This document shows positions 1-10,694 of a stretch of 64,000 bases of DNA, piece by piece (positions within the stretch are counted from its first letter, which is position 1; the number at the start of each line of letters is the position of its first letter). The notes under the pieces are model-generated. The model was not told where the DNA came from, searched no databases, and was given only the letters and a program-made list of their open reading frames with translations. The position numbers and the translations under genes were made by a program. This DNA is from Prorocentrum cordatum (Eukaryota > Sar > Dinophyceae > Prorocentrales > Prorocentraceae): NCBI GenBank assembly GCA_963575745.1, contig CAUYUJ010015755.1, positions 82,001 to 146,000 on the forward strand. The letters are read 5' to 3'.

Positions 1-1108
1 CGTGCGATGCGAACTCGTGCGATGCGTCCCGCTGCGGGCCCCTCGCCGCCGACGGCGCCCCCGCCGACGACGGCGGCTGCTGCTGGTGCAGCGCGAGCCC
101 CGCAGCAGCGGGGCGAGGACTCCCGACTGCCCGCCGCTGCTGCTGACACCGCTGCGGGAGGGGGGCGGCGGTGCGGGGGTCGGGGAACTGAAACGGAGGA
201 GGTCTCTGAGGCGCTTGGCCATGAGATCTTCCAGAGGCCTCCGTGCACGGTGCGCAGGCGTGGTGGAGCGCATGCCGAGCGGCAAGGGCGGCCGTTGGGG
301 GCCCCCTGCACCGGCGCCCTCCCCGCCCCCGACCGTGGTGTCACCCCCGCGGAGCGGGGGCGGGCCAAGCGCCGTGACCGCCTAGTGGCGAAGATCCACC
401 CTGGGACGGGGGCCCCCCTCGCTCCTGGTCGGGGCTAGGCCCCAGGTCCTCCTGGCCTCGGGAGGCCCTGCAGGCTGCGCCTGCCCTCTCGATGCGGTCT
501 GAGAACCGTTTCTGTGCTCTGGAACTTTTTGGGTTTCTAGAGTTGCCCCGCAGGCTCGGCCTGCCCTTGCTCGCGGTCTGGGGACCGTGCACTGTGCTCT
601 GAAGCCCTGAGAGGCCCCAAGAGCCCTCGGCCCTAGTGGCCCGTCACAAGCACAGGGCTGTGTTCGATCACGGACGCGGTGTCTCTGACGAGCGACACAC
701 ACACACACATACACACACACACTTTGCGTCAGCGGCTAGGCAGAGTGACTGCGCTGGCGCTGAAGCGTTGGAAGAACCAACACACACACACACAACCAGC
801 ACGGATCTTTACTGGGATGACCGCGGGGGTGCTAAGGGGATTAGAGGCTCCCCCCCTTCCACTCAGAAACCTTCGCGGTCAACCCAGTAGGAGGCCTCCT
901 TGGAAGCTGCTAGGGCCCACGTAGATCGCAGAAGCCCGCGCCCGACGCTCCAGGCAGCCTGTGCTGCCCGGCCAGATGGAGCGGACTATGCCATGGGGGG
1001 GTCACCATTGGAGCGGCGGAAGAGGAGCGGGGGTCTCTTGGGTGTCCTGGGGGGGGCCCTGGCCTTGCTCTGAGGCTCCGCCGCTTCCTCCCTCCTCTTC
1101 TCCGCCTA
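1..1108. other. GC-rich sequence without a recognisable gene
   Basis: Open frames exist on both strands, but they are Arg/Pro/Ala-rich and look like products of base composition. Two CA-repeat tracts (695-722 and 781-794) lie inside. I recognise no protein family or RNA gene. Confidence 0.6.
695..794. repeat. Two short (CA)n microsatellites
   Basis: Alternating CA/AC runs occupy about 695-722 and 781-794, separated by 58 bp of ordinary sequence. Confidence 0.95.
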
Positions 1109-1109
1109 A

Positions 1110-1182
1110 TTCAAGCTTCGCGCGGCCCGCTTAGCTTCGACCGGAAGAGGTGCGCTCTCGACCCGCGGATCAAAAGTGTCCT
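1110..1182. repeat. Dispersed repeat R1, copy 1
   Basis: About 73 bp sharing a long block (core accggaagaggtgcgctctc) with 5660-5733 in the same orientation. No inverted termini or coding potential are apparent. The two copies are the only ones I found. Confidence 0.8.
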
Positions 1183-1719
1183 GGGGGGGCCCACTTCCCA
1201 GAGGAGCTGGCGCCTCCTGCGGGAGCCGGCGACCCCCCATCCCTGGGCGGCCCCCGCCGGCGGAGGGGAGCCGTCCTGTGCGGTCCCGTGCGCGTGCCCT
1301 GCCCCAGGCAGGGGGCCAAAGGTCACGAGCGACGAGCAGATCCGTCGCCGCGCCCTCGTGGTCTGGATTCCGGGCGCGATCCCGCAAGTGCGCGGTCGCG
1401 CGGATGCCTTCCGCAGGGCGTACATCGAATTCCCTGGCATTTTCCTCAGGGGTGCACGATGCCCGAGCTTCCCTGGGTGCCCGCAGCCAGTCAGCCCTCA
1501 CCACGCGGCTCAGCTGCCGCCTTGTGGGCTGGCCCGGCCGGCCCGTTCCGCGCCCTGTAGCTCGTTTCCGTGCCCCGGACAGCTTCTGTCTCCGCCTGCG
1601 CTTTCGCTCGCGGACGCGACCGAAGAAAAGGATGCCTTCCGCGCGGGCATCCGCGAGAGAACGCCCCGTCCCCGCGGGGTTTCGCGGCGCAGGGGCCCGG
1701 CCCGCGAGGCCATGGGTAC

Positions 1720-1721
<2 letters not shown>
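1183..1721. other. GC-rich sequence, nothing recognised
   Basis: Overlapping Arg/Pro-rich frames on both strands show no domain and are interpreted as chance ORFs. Confidence 0.5.

Positions 1722-1757
<36 letters not shown>
1722..1757. repeat. (GT)n microsatellite
   Basis: Uninterrupted GT dinucleotide run of about 36 bp. Confidence 0.98.
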
Positions 1758-1758
<1 letters not shown>

Positions 1759-1823
1759 CGTCCGCCGGCAGGTGCGCGTAGGAGGCCTGCATCGGCGTGA
1801 CCTTTCGTCGGCCAAACGTAGCC

Positions 1824-2097
1824 TAGATCTCTGGAGCTTAGTGGGCCCTGGAAACGACAGGGCCGTTTTTGTTTCCGGTTCCGTTTTGCCGTTTGTTTGT
1901 TGGTTCCGACCTTGTTTTTTGTCCCGGTTCCGTCGCCGTTTTTTGACCGGTTCCGGCTCCGGTTCCAATCCTGGAGCCGTTTTGTTGCCGTTTCCGGTCG
2001 CCTTTTTTTGCCGTTTCCATTTTCAAGGGACATTTTTCTGGAAACGGTGAAAAAACGGCCCTGCCGTTTCTGGGGCCCACAAAGCTCTGGAGGTCTG
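1824..2097. mobile_element. MITE-like element, family E (single copy)
   Basis: The ends are imperfect inverted repeats of about 50 bp. The left end (1824-1876) contains cgacagggccgttttt; the right end (2043-2097) contains the reverse complement of cggcagggccgttttt, and both arms also share an outer tgggcc block. The ~165-bp centre is built from repeated ggttccg-like units. No ORF for a transposase is present, so it would be non-autonomous. The target duplication is not clear. Confidence 0.7.
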
Positions 2098-2285
2098 ATG
2101 TTTGCAACCCATGGGTTCCTGGTCGATCTTGGCCTCTGGGTCCCGTCCTCGGGCCTCGGGGCCACCATCGATAGCTCCGGGGCGGAAAGCTACCCCCGGG
2201 TCAAGGGTCGGGACTTGGGGCCGCGGATGGAGCAGCACGTCGGAGCATGTGTGGGTACGGTAGGTTTGCGTCGTGTCGACCAGCG

Positions 2286-2370
2286 GCGACCCCAGCGCGG
2301 GCGTTCAACGTTGAACGCCGCCGGCGACCCAGAATCGATCGATGTTGAACGATTGGACGTTGCGGAGACG
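2286..2370. repeat. Cluster of GTTCAAC/GTTGAAC palindromes
   Basis: Contains the palindrome gcgttcaacgttgaacgc and gatgttgaacgat, directly upstream of the S-family repeat at 2371-2447, which carries the same GTTCAA...TTGAAC motif. Confidence 0.7.
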
Positions 2371-2447
2371 GCCGATCGTTCAAGGTTGAACGATCCCTGC
2401 GGTGTCAAAAACCAACGCTGGGGTCGGCACGACACGAACCCGCCGTA
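2371..2447 (+). repeat. Dispersed repeat family S, copy S1
   Basis: It starts with a near-perfect hairpin (gatcgttcaa / ttgaacgatc, 2-base centre) followed by gcggtgtcaaaaacc and a block ending near cgccgta. Related copies lie at 29170-29258, 38201-38268 and 61241-61318 in the same orientation. Confidence 0.75.
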
Positions 2448-4400
2448 CGAGTAGCCCTTCGCCAGAGTTGCCTTAGGTGCGGGCCCACTGGGGTTCCTCG
2501 ATCTCTGAGTGCGATGCGAGAGCAGCGGCCTGTGCGCTTGGGTTTGGCCCCCCACCGCGCCCCCTGAAGTGGCGCACCAAGTGTCACTCTTGTCCAAAGT
2601 CACTCTTGCCTGCTGCTGGTCCCGGCCTCATCGTCCGAGACGATCCCCACAATTCTTACGTCGAGGCCACCCTGAGGGCCCATTCCTGTCCGATCGATCT
2701 GGACAGAGGCCGAGCTCGCCGGGCTCGGTCTGGTTCGGTTCTGGTTTTCTGGCGATGCGATGCGGCCCGATGTTCGTATGGCGCTGCTCCACATCCTGGC
2801 GCAGCCCATCCGATCCGATTCCGTTTCCTTGCCGATGCAGCCCGATCGATGCGATACTGATTGATTCTGCCCCCGTGTGAGGGACTCAACAGGCTCTTTG
2901 GGCCCCCATCTCTGTTTGCATTGTTTTGTCATCCAATCTTTCATGTCGGTGTCCTCACCGATCATGATCTCAAAGTCGCCGAGCAATTGCAGGACTTCCC
3001 TGTTCGGGCAGTCAGCGCGATTGACCAGGCAGCCACGCCTTCGGCACGGTTGCTGGCAATATGAGTGTTTGTCCGAGGCACGGCTGCCTTGGCAATGCTG
3101 AATGATGTGGCTCGCTCCGGGGCGCTGTGACGAGCGGCCGCGCTGAGAGCTATATAACGGCATGGATTGCGCGTTGCATTTGTGCGCGTGAGTTGTGCTA
3201 ACAATCTCTCGGACAACAACCTGACGCGCCCCATCGTGCCGAAGGAATGGGGGCGGATGCAGAAACTCACCTGTTGGGGGATCCAGTGACTACCCTTGGC
3301 GCTGTTCACAAGGCATCAGCGCGAAGGCCTCTTACTTCGTGATCACTTCATACAGTCTGCCCGCATAGTAAGGATGAGCAACTTTCCCCTGCTCAATCCA
3401 CCCAGGAAGTCGGGCCAGCCTTTCCCAGTACCCGGCCTTTCTGTTTGAAGCAGCGCGTGGCGTCGAGAGATCTAACGCCATCCATCCGCTTCTTTGTCTC
3501 GCGCTGCGGCGCAGCATTGCTGCAGTGATCAGTGATATTCAGTGCTCGAGATTGGAAGCATCATGTTGGTGGTGCGTGCCGCAGCTTTCCAAGGTTGCCC
3601 TTGCATCCTTCCTCTTCGGCTCAGCCTTGGCCTCTTTTTTGCTGGCCGCGCCCCGCTCGCAGAGTGCCGGCATGGCTTTTCCCCAAGGCCCATGCATCCT
3701 TTCTGTTACCATTGGTCCCCCCCCCTCCGCGTGCCGCCAGCTCTCTGTTACCAGAGTCCTCCCCCCCCCTCCCCTCCCCCCATTCCTCCTCCCCTCCTTC
3801 CTCTTGGACGTGCCAGTGATGTACGTAGCGTTCAATGTTTCCAGCCCAGGCTGCAGGTCTGGAGTCGTCAGCCACAGCCACAGCTGCCGCCATCAGCTGC
3901 CCAATCACTCAATCAAACCATGCATCCTTGTCGTGCGTCCTAGATATACGGGTTGACCGTAGGCGGCGTTCCAGAAGAGGCGTCGCCTTCGAGGACCGAG
4001 CGGGCTCACATCTCGCCCTCGTCCTGACGGCGGCGGAAGGCCGGCGGAGAGCGGCGGACGTAACACCAAGCCGCCTCCGATTGCGGAACGTTGGCGGAAG
4101 CCGGCGGAATCAGAGGCTTCCGCGACCGTACCCGCTCCTCTGGCCCTCTACCTCGTTGCTCAGGGTGGTAATGAGGTTGCGCCGTGTTTGCGGTAGGTTT
4201 TTTCACGGGTCCCACCGCTGATCATCCGATGGAATGCTCGAGGGTGTTGCGCTGGTAAAAAAGGAATCGAAGAGTCCTCCAGGACACGCAATTTTTTTTT
4301 GGGGGGGGGGCGCAGGGTTTTCTCTGGAGCCCGCTATAGAGCTCCAGAGCCCGCATCGTCCCTGATCCCATCTGGTGGGGCCGGGCCGGCACGCCTCGGA
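2448..4400. other. No recognised gene
   Basis: The stretch 2.86-3.53 kb is less GC-biased than its surroundings. Short frames there (for example minus-strand 2962-3309) have more balanced amino acid composition, but I can assign no family. 3.70-3.80 kb is C-rich. The remainder is GC-rich with overlapping chance frames. Confidence 0.4.
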
Positions 4401-4607
4401 TCGCAGGCCTAGAGGTTGACACCAACACCAAGATCGGCGGTGCGCCTCCACCGAGGGACGAAGATCCAGATCTCGGCGATGGTGGTAATATTCTGGCTTC
4501 CAAGGTGGCCGAAATGTTGCCACCAACACCGAAATCGAGGATCCTCTGCCCCCTGTGGAGGCCATCCCCTGTGTTGGTGCTGGTGCTCATTGCCAGGCCT
4601 CCCATCG
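4401..4607. mobile_element. Foldback MITE, family G, copy G1
   Basis: The whole ~200-bp unit folds on itself with imperfect arms of about 85 bp. The left arm contains gacaccaacaccaagatcgg; the right arm carries the inverse of caccagcaccaacaca. A second copy lies at 57157-57350. Confidence 0.75.
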
Positions 4608-4731
4608 GATGCCACCTCCGCGGCGCGGGGCTCCTCTCCCGAGCTCTCGGGGGAGGCAGCGAGGCGCGACCGGGGGGGCCCCGGCGGAGCACGGTGCGGC
4701 GCGTTCCGCGCCAGTTTGCGCGGATCCTCCT

Positions 4732-4779
4732 CTCCTCCTCCTCCTCCTCCTCCTCCTCCTCCTCCTCCTCCTCCTCCTC
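4732..4779. repeat. (CTC)n microsatellite
   Basis: About 16 CTC triplets. The polyserine, polyproline and polyarginine peptides read here are artefacts of the repeat. Confidence 0.97.
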
Positions 4780-4912
4780 TTTTCATCCTTTTCCTCACCC
4801 TCCTCTTCCTTCCCCCACGTGTTCCCCGAAGGGTTCCCACAACGGCTGGGGGAACATATGGTCCAACAGCTTGGCCAAACTTTGCCCACATGTTTGGCCA
4901 CAAAGCGTATCC

Positions 4913-5262
4913 TCGGGCCGGACGAGAGGGGGGGATTGGGGAAAGGGGGGCTACGAACTTTTACCAGCCTCGAACGTCTCCTTATCCCTAAGACTGACAC
5001 GCCAAGAGGCGATGACCATCTCAGGGATTCGCCCTCAAAACATACGGGAATCCCTAAGACTGGCATCGTGATGAGGAGGTGCCCAGCATAGGGGTAGGGA
5101 TATGTTCTAGGCTGGTAAGAAATTTGCGGCATGCAGCTGGTTTCGGCCCCACCCAGGGGCCCATTCCGCGATGCGTAGCCGCCTCCGGCGCCGGGAGGCG
5201 CCGGGAAAATCAGTTGATTCTCAAACCCCCCCTTTGCTATCCCCCCCTTTCGCCCTACCCGA
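4913..5262. mobile_element. MITE family A, copy A1 (interrupted)
   Basis: Terminal inverted repeats of about 38 bp start with tcgggccggacga and end with the inverse of tcgggtagggcgaaa. The diagnostic core (catgcagctggtttcggcc, then the ggcgccgggaggcgcc palindrome) is present. The copy is 350 bp rather than about 190 bp because another inverted-repeat element (4958-5118) sits inside it. Flanks atcct/atcct match if the ends are taken as CGGG...CCCG. Confidence 0.85.
4958..5118. mobile_element. Inverted-repeat element nested in MITE A1
   Basis: Both ends carry ttaccagcct (right end inverted as aggctggtaa), followed by looser inverted similarity over about 30 bp. GAA flanks both sides (4955-4957 and 5119-5121). 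Removing the element plus one GAA restores the uninterrupted family A sequence tacgaaatttgc, so this is a secondary insertion with a probable 3-bp target duplication. Confidence 0.75.
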
Positions 5263-5659
5263 TCCTCGCCTCCGCGGGAAGCGGAGGTGGCGACGGCCAC
5301 TCGCGGTCGCTCGCTGGCGTCTTAGGCCGGTGCTGTTGCGTCGCAGGGCACCAGGCGCAGCGCAGAGCAGTCGATTCCCAGGAGTGGACAACGTTCACAG
5401 ACAGCAGGAATCGAGGACGCCCGTGAACAACTGGAGAGTATAGCAAGTGAGGACACGTGGGAAGACGAACGTCCAGGACATGGAAGATGTGGGGAATCCT
5501 GAGATGTGTGTTTGTCTATTTGCCCAGTACTTCGCCACCGGGTTCCTGTCCAAGGCGTTCCTTTGCAAGCACATCGTCTTCGGCACCGCCTGATCCCGAG
5601 GCTTTGCCTCCTCCTGGCCTCGACGTGAGGCCTCTCCTTCTGTCCCCCCCCCTTTGTTA
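5263..5659. other. No gene recognised
   Basis: GC-rich sequence between MITE A1 and repeat R1. The part at 5457-5530 loosely resembles the AT-rich T-family repeats seen at 51-59 kb (ggggaatcctg...gtgtgtttgtctatttg). Confidence 0.4.
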
Positions 5660-5733
5660 ATTGAAGCTGTGCGCGGCCCGCTGAGTCTCGACCGGAAGAG
5701 GTGCGCTCTCGACCCGCGAATCCAAAAAAGTGT
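5660..5733. repeat. Dispersed repeat R1, copy 2
   Basis: Shares the accggaagaggtgcgctctc block and surrounding bases with 1110-1182. Confidence 0.8.
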
Positions 5734-6590
5734 TTGTCTCTCTGCGGTTCCTTGGGGCCCTTCACAGGCCGTGCGCCAGCGCACGGCGAGGGCTGCACAG
5801 GCGGCCTGTGCGCGGCTGCCTCCTCGTGATCTTGCTGCCCGAGGCAGACTGGGCGGCACGGGGGTGTCGGGACGTGTGTGTGTGTGTGTGTGTGTGCGCA
5901 CCGAAATCGCTGGGCTGGATAACAAGAGCCCCCTTGAGGCTAGTGTAAAGTGCCAGCCGAAGTCGAGCTCACACGGCTCGGCAAGAGCACCTGTTCCTGC
6001 CTCAATTTTCTCCTGCTGTCGCTGCCCTTCCTTGGTACGGATGGTCATATTCTCCAATGTGTTCGTCCTCATCCTTGTCTGCTTCCTCTCCCTCCTGCCG
6101 GTTGTGTTGTTTCGTTTCCGCTAAGACTTGCTCATTTATTTGTTGCTACTATTTCGCTGTGCCGCACCAGATCATCTTCACGTTCTTCTCGGGTTGGCGC
6201 CAGAGGAATGGCACCGCGGCGGGAGATATTGAGCTGACGAGGGTTCAGGAGCCCGTTTGCGCTATCGCTTCACCTTCACGGTTGCATGCTTATAAGATGA
6301 AGCGCGACATCGTTGTAGCAAACCATGTGCGTTCTTTCAGTTGGAATGTATCTTATCACTAGAACGATGCATGTCAGAGGTGTAGATCGCACGCATGGTA
6401 TTAACACGCCGACTACGACTATGACAACTAAACCTTATACTAGATCTACTTTTCACAGTGCTACTACGACAGCTACTGCCACTCCTAGGTCATCGGTTTT
6501 CCCGTGGTCTGTGTTTTCCGCGTGCGCAATAAATCTAAGTTTGTTGTGATGAGGGCGGTGACGAGGGTTGCTCATGCAGCACCACGATAA
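5734..6590. other. No gene recognised; short (GT)n run
   Basis: A GT run sits at about 5874-5896. The 6.05-6.55 kb part is less GC-rich and contains only short frames without recognisable domains. Confidence 0.45.
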
Positions 6591-6786
6591 TCGGGCCGGA
6601 CGACAGGGGGGGATTTGGAAAGGGGGGGTTACGAAATTTGCTGCATGCAGCTGGTTTCGGCCTCACCGAGAGGCCCATTCCTCGATACGTAGCCTACTAT
6701 GGCGCCGGGAGGCGCCGGGAAAATCAGCTACGTGAGCTGATTCTAAACCCCCCCTTTGCTATCCCCCCCCCATTCGCCCGACCCGA
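6591..6786. mobile_element. MITE family A, copy A2
   Basis: Intact ~196-bp copy with inverted termini and the ggcgccgggaggcgcc core. Flanked by a perfect 5-bp duplication gataa (6586-6590 and 6787-6791). Confidence 0.92.
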
Positions 6787-7349
6787 GATAAGCATCACAA
6801 CCCCTCCTTAATCCTTAGTGCAGAACTCTTCCGAAGGAGTTCTTTGATGAAGAAGCCTCTTTGTAGTGTGCGTAACAGAGAACCAATCGTTCATACGGAA
6901 CCCTTACAGTCAGGTGACTCTTGTTAGTAGTGAAGTCTTTTTGAGCATACCATAACGGGCAGATGTTGGGTCCAACGTCATACTCTCAACCTCGCTGCAT
7001 CCGTAGCAACAAGCGACCAGAGACGACGGACGACGACGAGGACGTCGACGACGACCGTCGGACCGACTCTGGACAACGACCGCCGGAAGACGATTAACGT
7101 CAACGATGAACCACGGCCGACTAACAACGACAACGACGTCTTGAGGGTTGGGTCGGGGTCCATTCTGGTACCTTCGGCGGTTCATTCGTGGCTCATTCGG
7201 GTTCATTCGGGCGAATTTGGCCCAAGTAAGGGGTTCATTCGGCCCCAGCGGGTGGTCCCAAAGCCATCAATTTCGCAGGATTCGGAGCCCGACGTGGCAC
7301 ACTTACCTGCAACCGCTCCTTCCTGTACATACATGCACACATACACACA

Positions 7350-7351
<2 letters not shown>

Positions 7352-7397
<46 letters not shown>

Positions 7398-7412
7398 ATA
7401 TATATATATATA
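7352..7412. repeat. (TA)n microsatellite
   Basis: TATA-rich run with interspersed G and C, inside the first copy of the ~1.2-kb duplication and absent from the second. Confidence 0.95.
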
Positions 7413-7595
7413 TCCTTGAAACGCAGAGTCCCCGTCTCGGGGGGGGGAAATGGAGAGGGGGGGCCACGTCCTCGAAGCGCCTTCTTTTAGAATTTGACCC
7501 GGTCCGCGCCTTCTAGAATTTTGCCTCCGCCTTTGTGATTTGGCCTTTTCGGAACTCTACGGCGGCATATATCTCGTCGTTTGTGTTCTCGCTAT

Positions 7596-7945
7596 TGGTC
7601 GGTCGGTCTGTCGTAGTCCGTCGGTCGTCGTCCTCGTCGTTCGGTCGTCGTTAGTCAGTCGGTCGGTCGGTCGGTGGTCGTTGCCGTCATCGTTGTCTGT
7701 CGGTCGTCGCCTTCGGTCGACGTCGCCGTCGTCGGCCGCTCGGTCGGCCAGTCGGTCGGTCGGTCGTCGTCGTCGTCGATCGCTCGGTCGGTCTGTCGGT
7801 CGTCGTCGGTTGCTTGGTCGCTCGGCCGCCGGGTCGCTCGGTCATTCGTTCGGTCGGTCGGTGGGTCGTCGTCGTCGCCGTCGTTGTCATTCGTCGGTCG
7901 TCGCCGTCGGTCTTTGTCCGGTCGTTCGGTCAGTCGGGCGGATTT
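7596..7945. repeat. (GGTC/GTCGTC)n low-complexity block 1
   Basis: Irregular GGTCGGTC and GTCGTC iterations. Arg/Ser/Val or Asp/Thr-rich peptides read from it are not considered real. Confidence 0.9.
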
Positions 7946-8577
7946 GTCGGCTGCCGCATGAGTGGGCAGCTAGAGCAAGCCACGCCGCCACCATGGTGTG
8001 CGAACGCACTTCGTCAAATTCCCCCCTCGCAAAGTAGTGACTGACCTGACCGGCCAGTCAGGTGAACACTGTTGGTAGCAAAAGTTTCATGAGCATACCA
8101 TACTGGGCAGGCGACAGAAGACGACAGGCGACGACGAGGACGAGGACTTCGACGACCGTCGAACCGACTCTGGACGACGAACATCGAACGATGATTGACG
8201 ACAACGACGAACCACGACGACGGTCGACTAACAACGACGACGACGTCTGGGGGGTTATCTCGGGGTCTGTCTGGGGCGCTTGGGAGGGTTCAGTCGGGGG
8301 TACATTCTGGTACATTCGGGGGTTCATGCGGTGTTCATTCGGGTTCATTAGGGTTCATTCGGCCCAAACGGATGGTCTCCAAGCCAATGGTTTTTGCAGG
8401 ATTCGGAGCCCGAGGTGGTACATTCGCATGCAACCGCCTTCCCTTCCAGGGGGGGGGGCTGGGGGAGGGGGGCTGCGTCCTCGAAGCGTTCCCTTCTAGA
8501 ATTCTACCCGGCCCGCGCGTTCTAGAATTTGGCATCAGCTGGTCGTGGTCGGCCTTTTCAGAGATTTACGGCTGCAT

Positions 8578-8931
8578 CCGACTCGTCGTCGTCGTTCGTC
8601 GTTGCTGGTCGGCCGGTCTGCCGCCGTCGTCCGTCGGTCGTCGCCGTCGGTCGTCGTTTTCGTCGTTCGGTCGTCGTTGGTCGCCCGGTCGGTCGGAGGT
8701 CGTTGCCGTCGTCGTTGGTCGGTCGGTCGTCGCCGTCGGTGGATCTCGTCGTCGTCGGTCGCTCGGTCGGCCAGTCGGTCGGTCGGTCGTCGTCGATCGC
8801 TCGATCTTGCGGTCGGGCGGTCGTCGTCCGGCGCTCCGTCGCTCTGCCTGCGGGGTCGGTCGGTCGTTCGTTTGGTCGGTCGTTGTCCAGTCGGTCGGTC
8901 GGTCGGTCGGCCGGGCGGTCTCCACGCCCGT
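8578..8931. repeat. (GGTC/GTCGTC)n low-complexity block 2
   Basis: Counterpart of 7596-7945 in the second unit of the tandem duplication. Confidence 0.9.
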
Positions 8932-9195
8932 CGCACCAGGCGCTCCCAGGCGCTCCCAAGCGCTCCCGGCACGCTCCCGGGCGCTCCCAGGCGCCCCTGG
9001 CACGCTCCCAGGTGCTCCCAGGCGCTCCCAAGCGGTCCCCAGGCGCTCCCAAGCGGTCCCAGGCGCTCCCAGGCGCTCCCAAGCGGTCCCAGGCGCTCCC
9101 GGCACGCTCCTGGCACGCTCCCAAGCGGTCTCGGCACGCTCCCAGGCGCTCCCAAGCGCTCCCAGGCGCCCCCAAGCGCCCCAAAGCGCTCCCCG
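8931..9195. repeat. Decanucleotide array AGGCGCTCCC
   Basis: About 25 copies of a 10-bp unit (aggcgctccc, with aagcgctccc and ggcacgctccc variants). It is present only in the second unit of the 1.2-kb duplication. A 10-bp period makes the encoded peptide cycle through frames; Ser-Gln-Ala-Leu-Pro-like repeats appear on the plus strand. Confidence 0.92.
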
Positions 9196-9272
9196 CAGCT
9201 GGAGCGAGCCACTCCTCCGTCACGGAGTAAACGAATAGTAGTTCGTAAGCGAACGCACCTCGCCCAAATTTT

Positions 9273-9936
9273 TGTATCCACGAGCTGGGCTACCGGACGG
9301 TCGCAGAACCTTACAGTGGCAAAAGGACCATGGGTACAGAGCCCCTGCGGAAAAGGATCTTCGTTAACGAACTCTCATTGCAGGATACTTCCTACAGCAC
9401 CGTTGTTTAGACATCTTTACGGAGGATTTCTGCAATGGGGAATCCGTATGAATGACCATATTCAAGGGATCTTGTGTGAAGAGTCCCTATTGTGTAACAC
9501 ATTTAAAGACACCCGTATTCATAACTCGTTCGTGCAGAACATGTCCCAGGGAATCTTTTTTTTTCAAAAAAATCTTCAACAACGAATCGTTCGTTGAGTA
9601 CTCTGACGTACCTCGTTGTAGAATCCGTAACGTCGAGTTCTTTACAAGAAGGCTTGCGTACGTTATCGTCTTTGAAAGTGATGTGTCCTGACTCCTAACC
9701 GTTTTACCCTTGATAACAAGTCTGGCGCTCCGAATTCGGAGCTCACACTCCGTTGCTACAGCGTTCTTTTGCAAACAAACAATTACGCCGACGATGGGAC
9801 CCCACATGGTAATCTATTTAGATTGCCCCTCGCCCTTTTCCTCTTCGACTGGCGGAGGCCAGTCCTCTTCCTCCTCCTCACCATCATCGTCAGCACCCCC
9901 TTTTTGTCCTAGACCCTTTCAGTTCTTATCCTCGTC
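9273..9936. other. AT-richer island without recognised gene
   Basis: Clearly lower GC than its neighbours, with a stretch of eight T followed shortly by seven A near 9557-9575. Short frames such as 9452-9691 (+) have balanced composition but match no family I know. It may be the remnant of an insertion. Confidence 0.4.
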
Positions 9937-10160
9937 CTCCTCCTCCTCCTCCTCCTCCTCCCCCTCGTCGTCGTCCTCCTCCTCCTCTTCCTCCTCATCC
10001 TCCTCATCTTCCTCATCCTCCTCCTGCTCCTCCTCCTCCCCCTCCTCCCCCTCCTCCTCCTCCTCCTCCTCCTCCTCCTCGTCCCTCCCCTCTTCATACT
10101 TACCCTCCTCCTCGTCATTCCTCCTCCTCATCCTCTTCCTCCTCCTCCTCCTTCTCCTTC
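9937..10160. repeat. (CTC)n array, imperfect
   Basis: Long pyrimidine-rich TCC/CTC array interrupted by GTC and ATC. It produces Ser-rich (+) and Glu/Arg-rich (-) ORFs regarded as artefacts. Confidence 0.93.
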
Positions 10161-10690
10161 TCCCTCCCTTCTCCATCCCGCCTGTTCTCCTCATGCACCT
10201 CTCCTTCCTCCTGGCACGGGCGCGCATGCCGATTTTCCTCGGCGCCCTCGCCGCCGCGCATGGCAGGGGCGCGTTCTCCGATGGCAAAATCGCGATGTTC
10301 TCGGGGAAACGGCCGTTGGGACAACCCCGCAGGCACCGAGCTAGTCGCGGACGAGCCCAGGCGGGAGGCAGCACGAAGTCCAGCTCTGCCGCGAGCTGCT
10401 CCGCTTCAGCTCTGGAGTCCACCGCTCTCTTGTCGAACTCCTCGAGCGCCTTCCACAGGGACGCCGGCGGCCCGCGTTCCAGGAACTCTCGCGCGGGCAG
10501 CCGCAGGATCAGCATGTTCCGCATGCGCGTGGCGTTGGAGAACATGACGTGGAGGTGCAGGCACCAATGATCGTCCGACATGCCCGTGCGACCAGCGTCC
10601 TCATTTCTGGTTTTTTTCTCCGAGAACCTGGAGACGCGCTCGGATCCGAACTTGGAGCTGCGGGCCCCGCTCCCGCCTTAAGGTGTAAGC
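10161..10690. other. No gene assigned; balanced frame on minus strand
   Basis: The minus frame over about 10581-10200 reads a fairly natural sequence containing LWKALEEFDKRAV and AEAEQLAAELDFVLPPAW before entering the CTC array. This could be a coding fragment, for example of a retroelement gag or helical protein, but I cannot name it. Confidence 0.3.
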
Positions 10691-10694
10691 TTGA

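Larger units (their letters stand above)
6895..9272 (+). repeat. Tandem duplication of a ~1.2-kb unit
   Basis: 6.9-8.04 kb and 8.05-9.27 kb are diverged direct copies. Shared landmarks in the same order: gtcaggtga, gagcatacca, ggaccgactctgga or its variant, a run of ggttcattcgg motifs, aggattcggagcccga, then a GTCG-rich block and a terminal gcgaacgcac(t/c)tcg segment. Length differences come from microsatellite expansion. No protein family is recognised in either copy. Confidence 0.8.

Noticed and set aside
8195-9597. Overlapping 220-350-codon frames on both strands
   Set aside because: Caused by GGTC and aggcgctccc low-complexity repeats.
10161-10690. Minus-strand frame as a named helical protein
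   Set aside because: The fragment is plausible, but too short and generic to assign; described only as an unassigned region.
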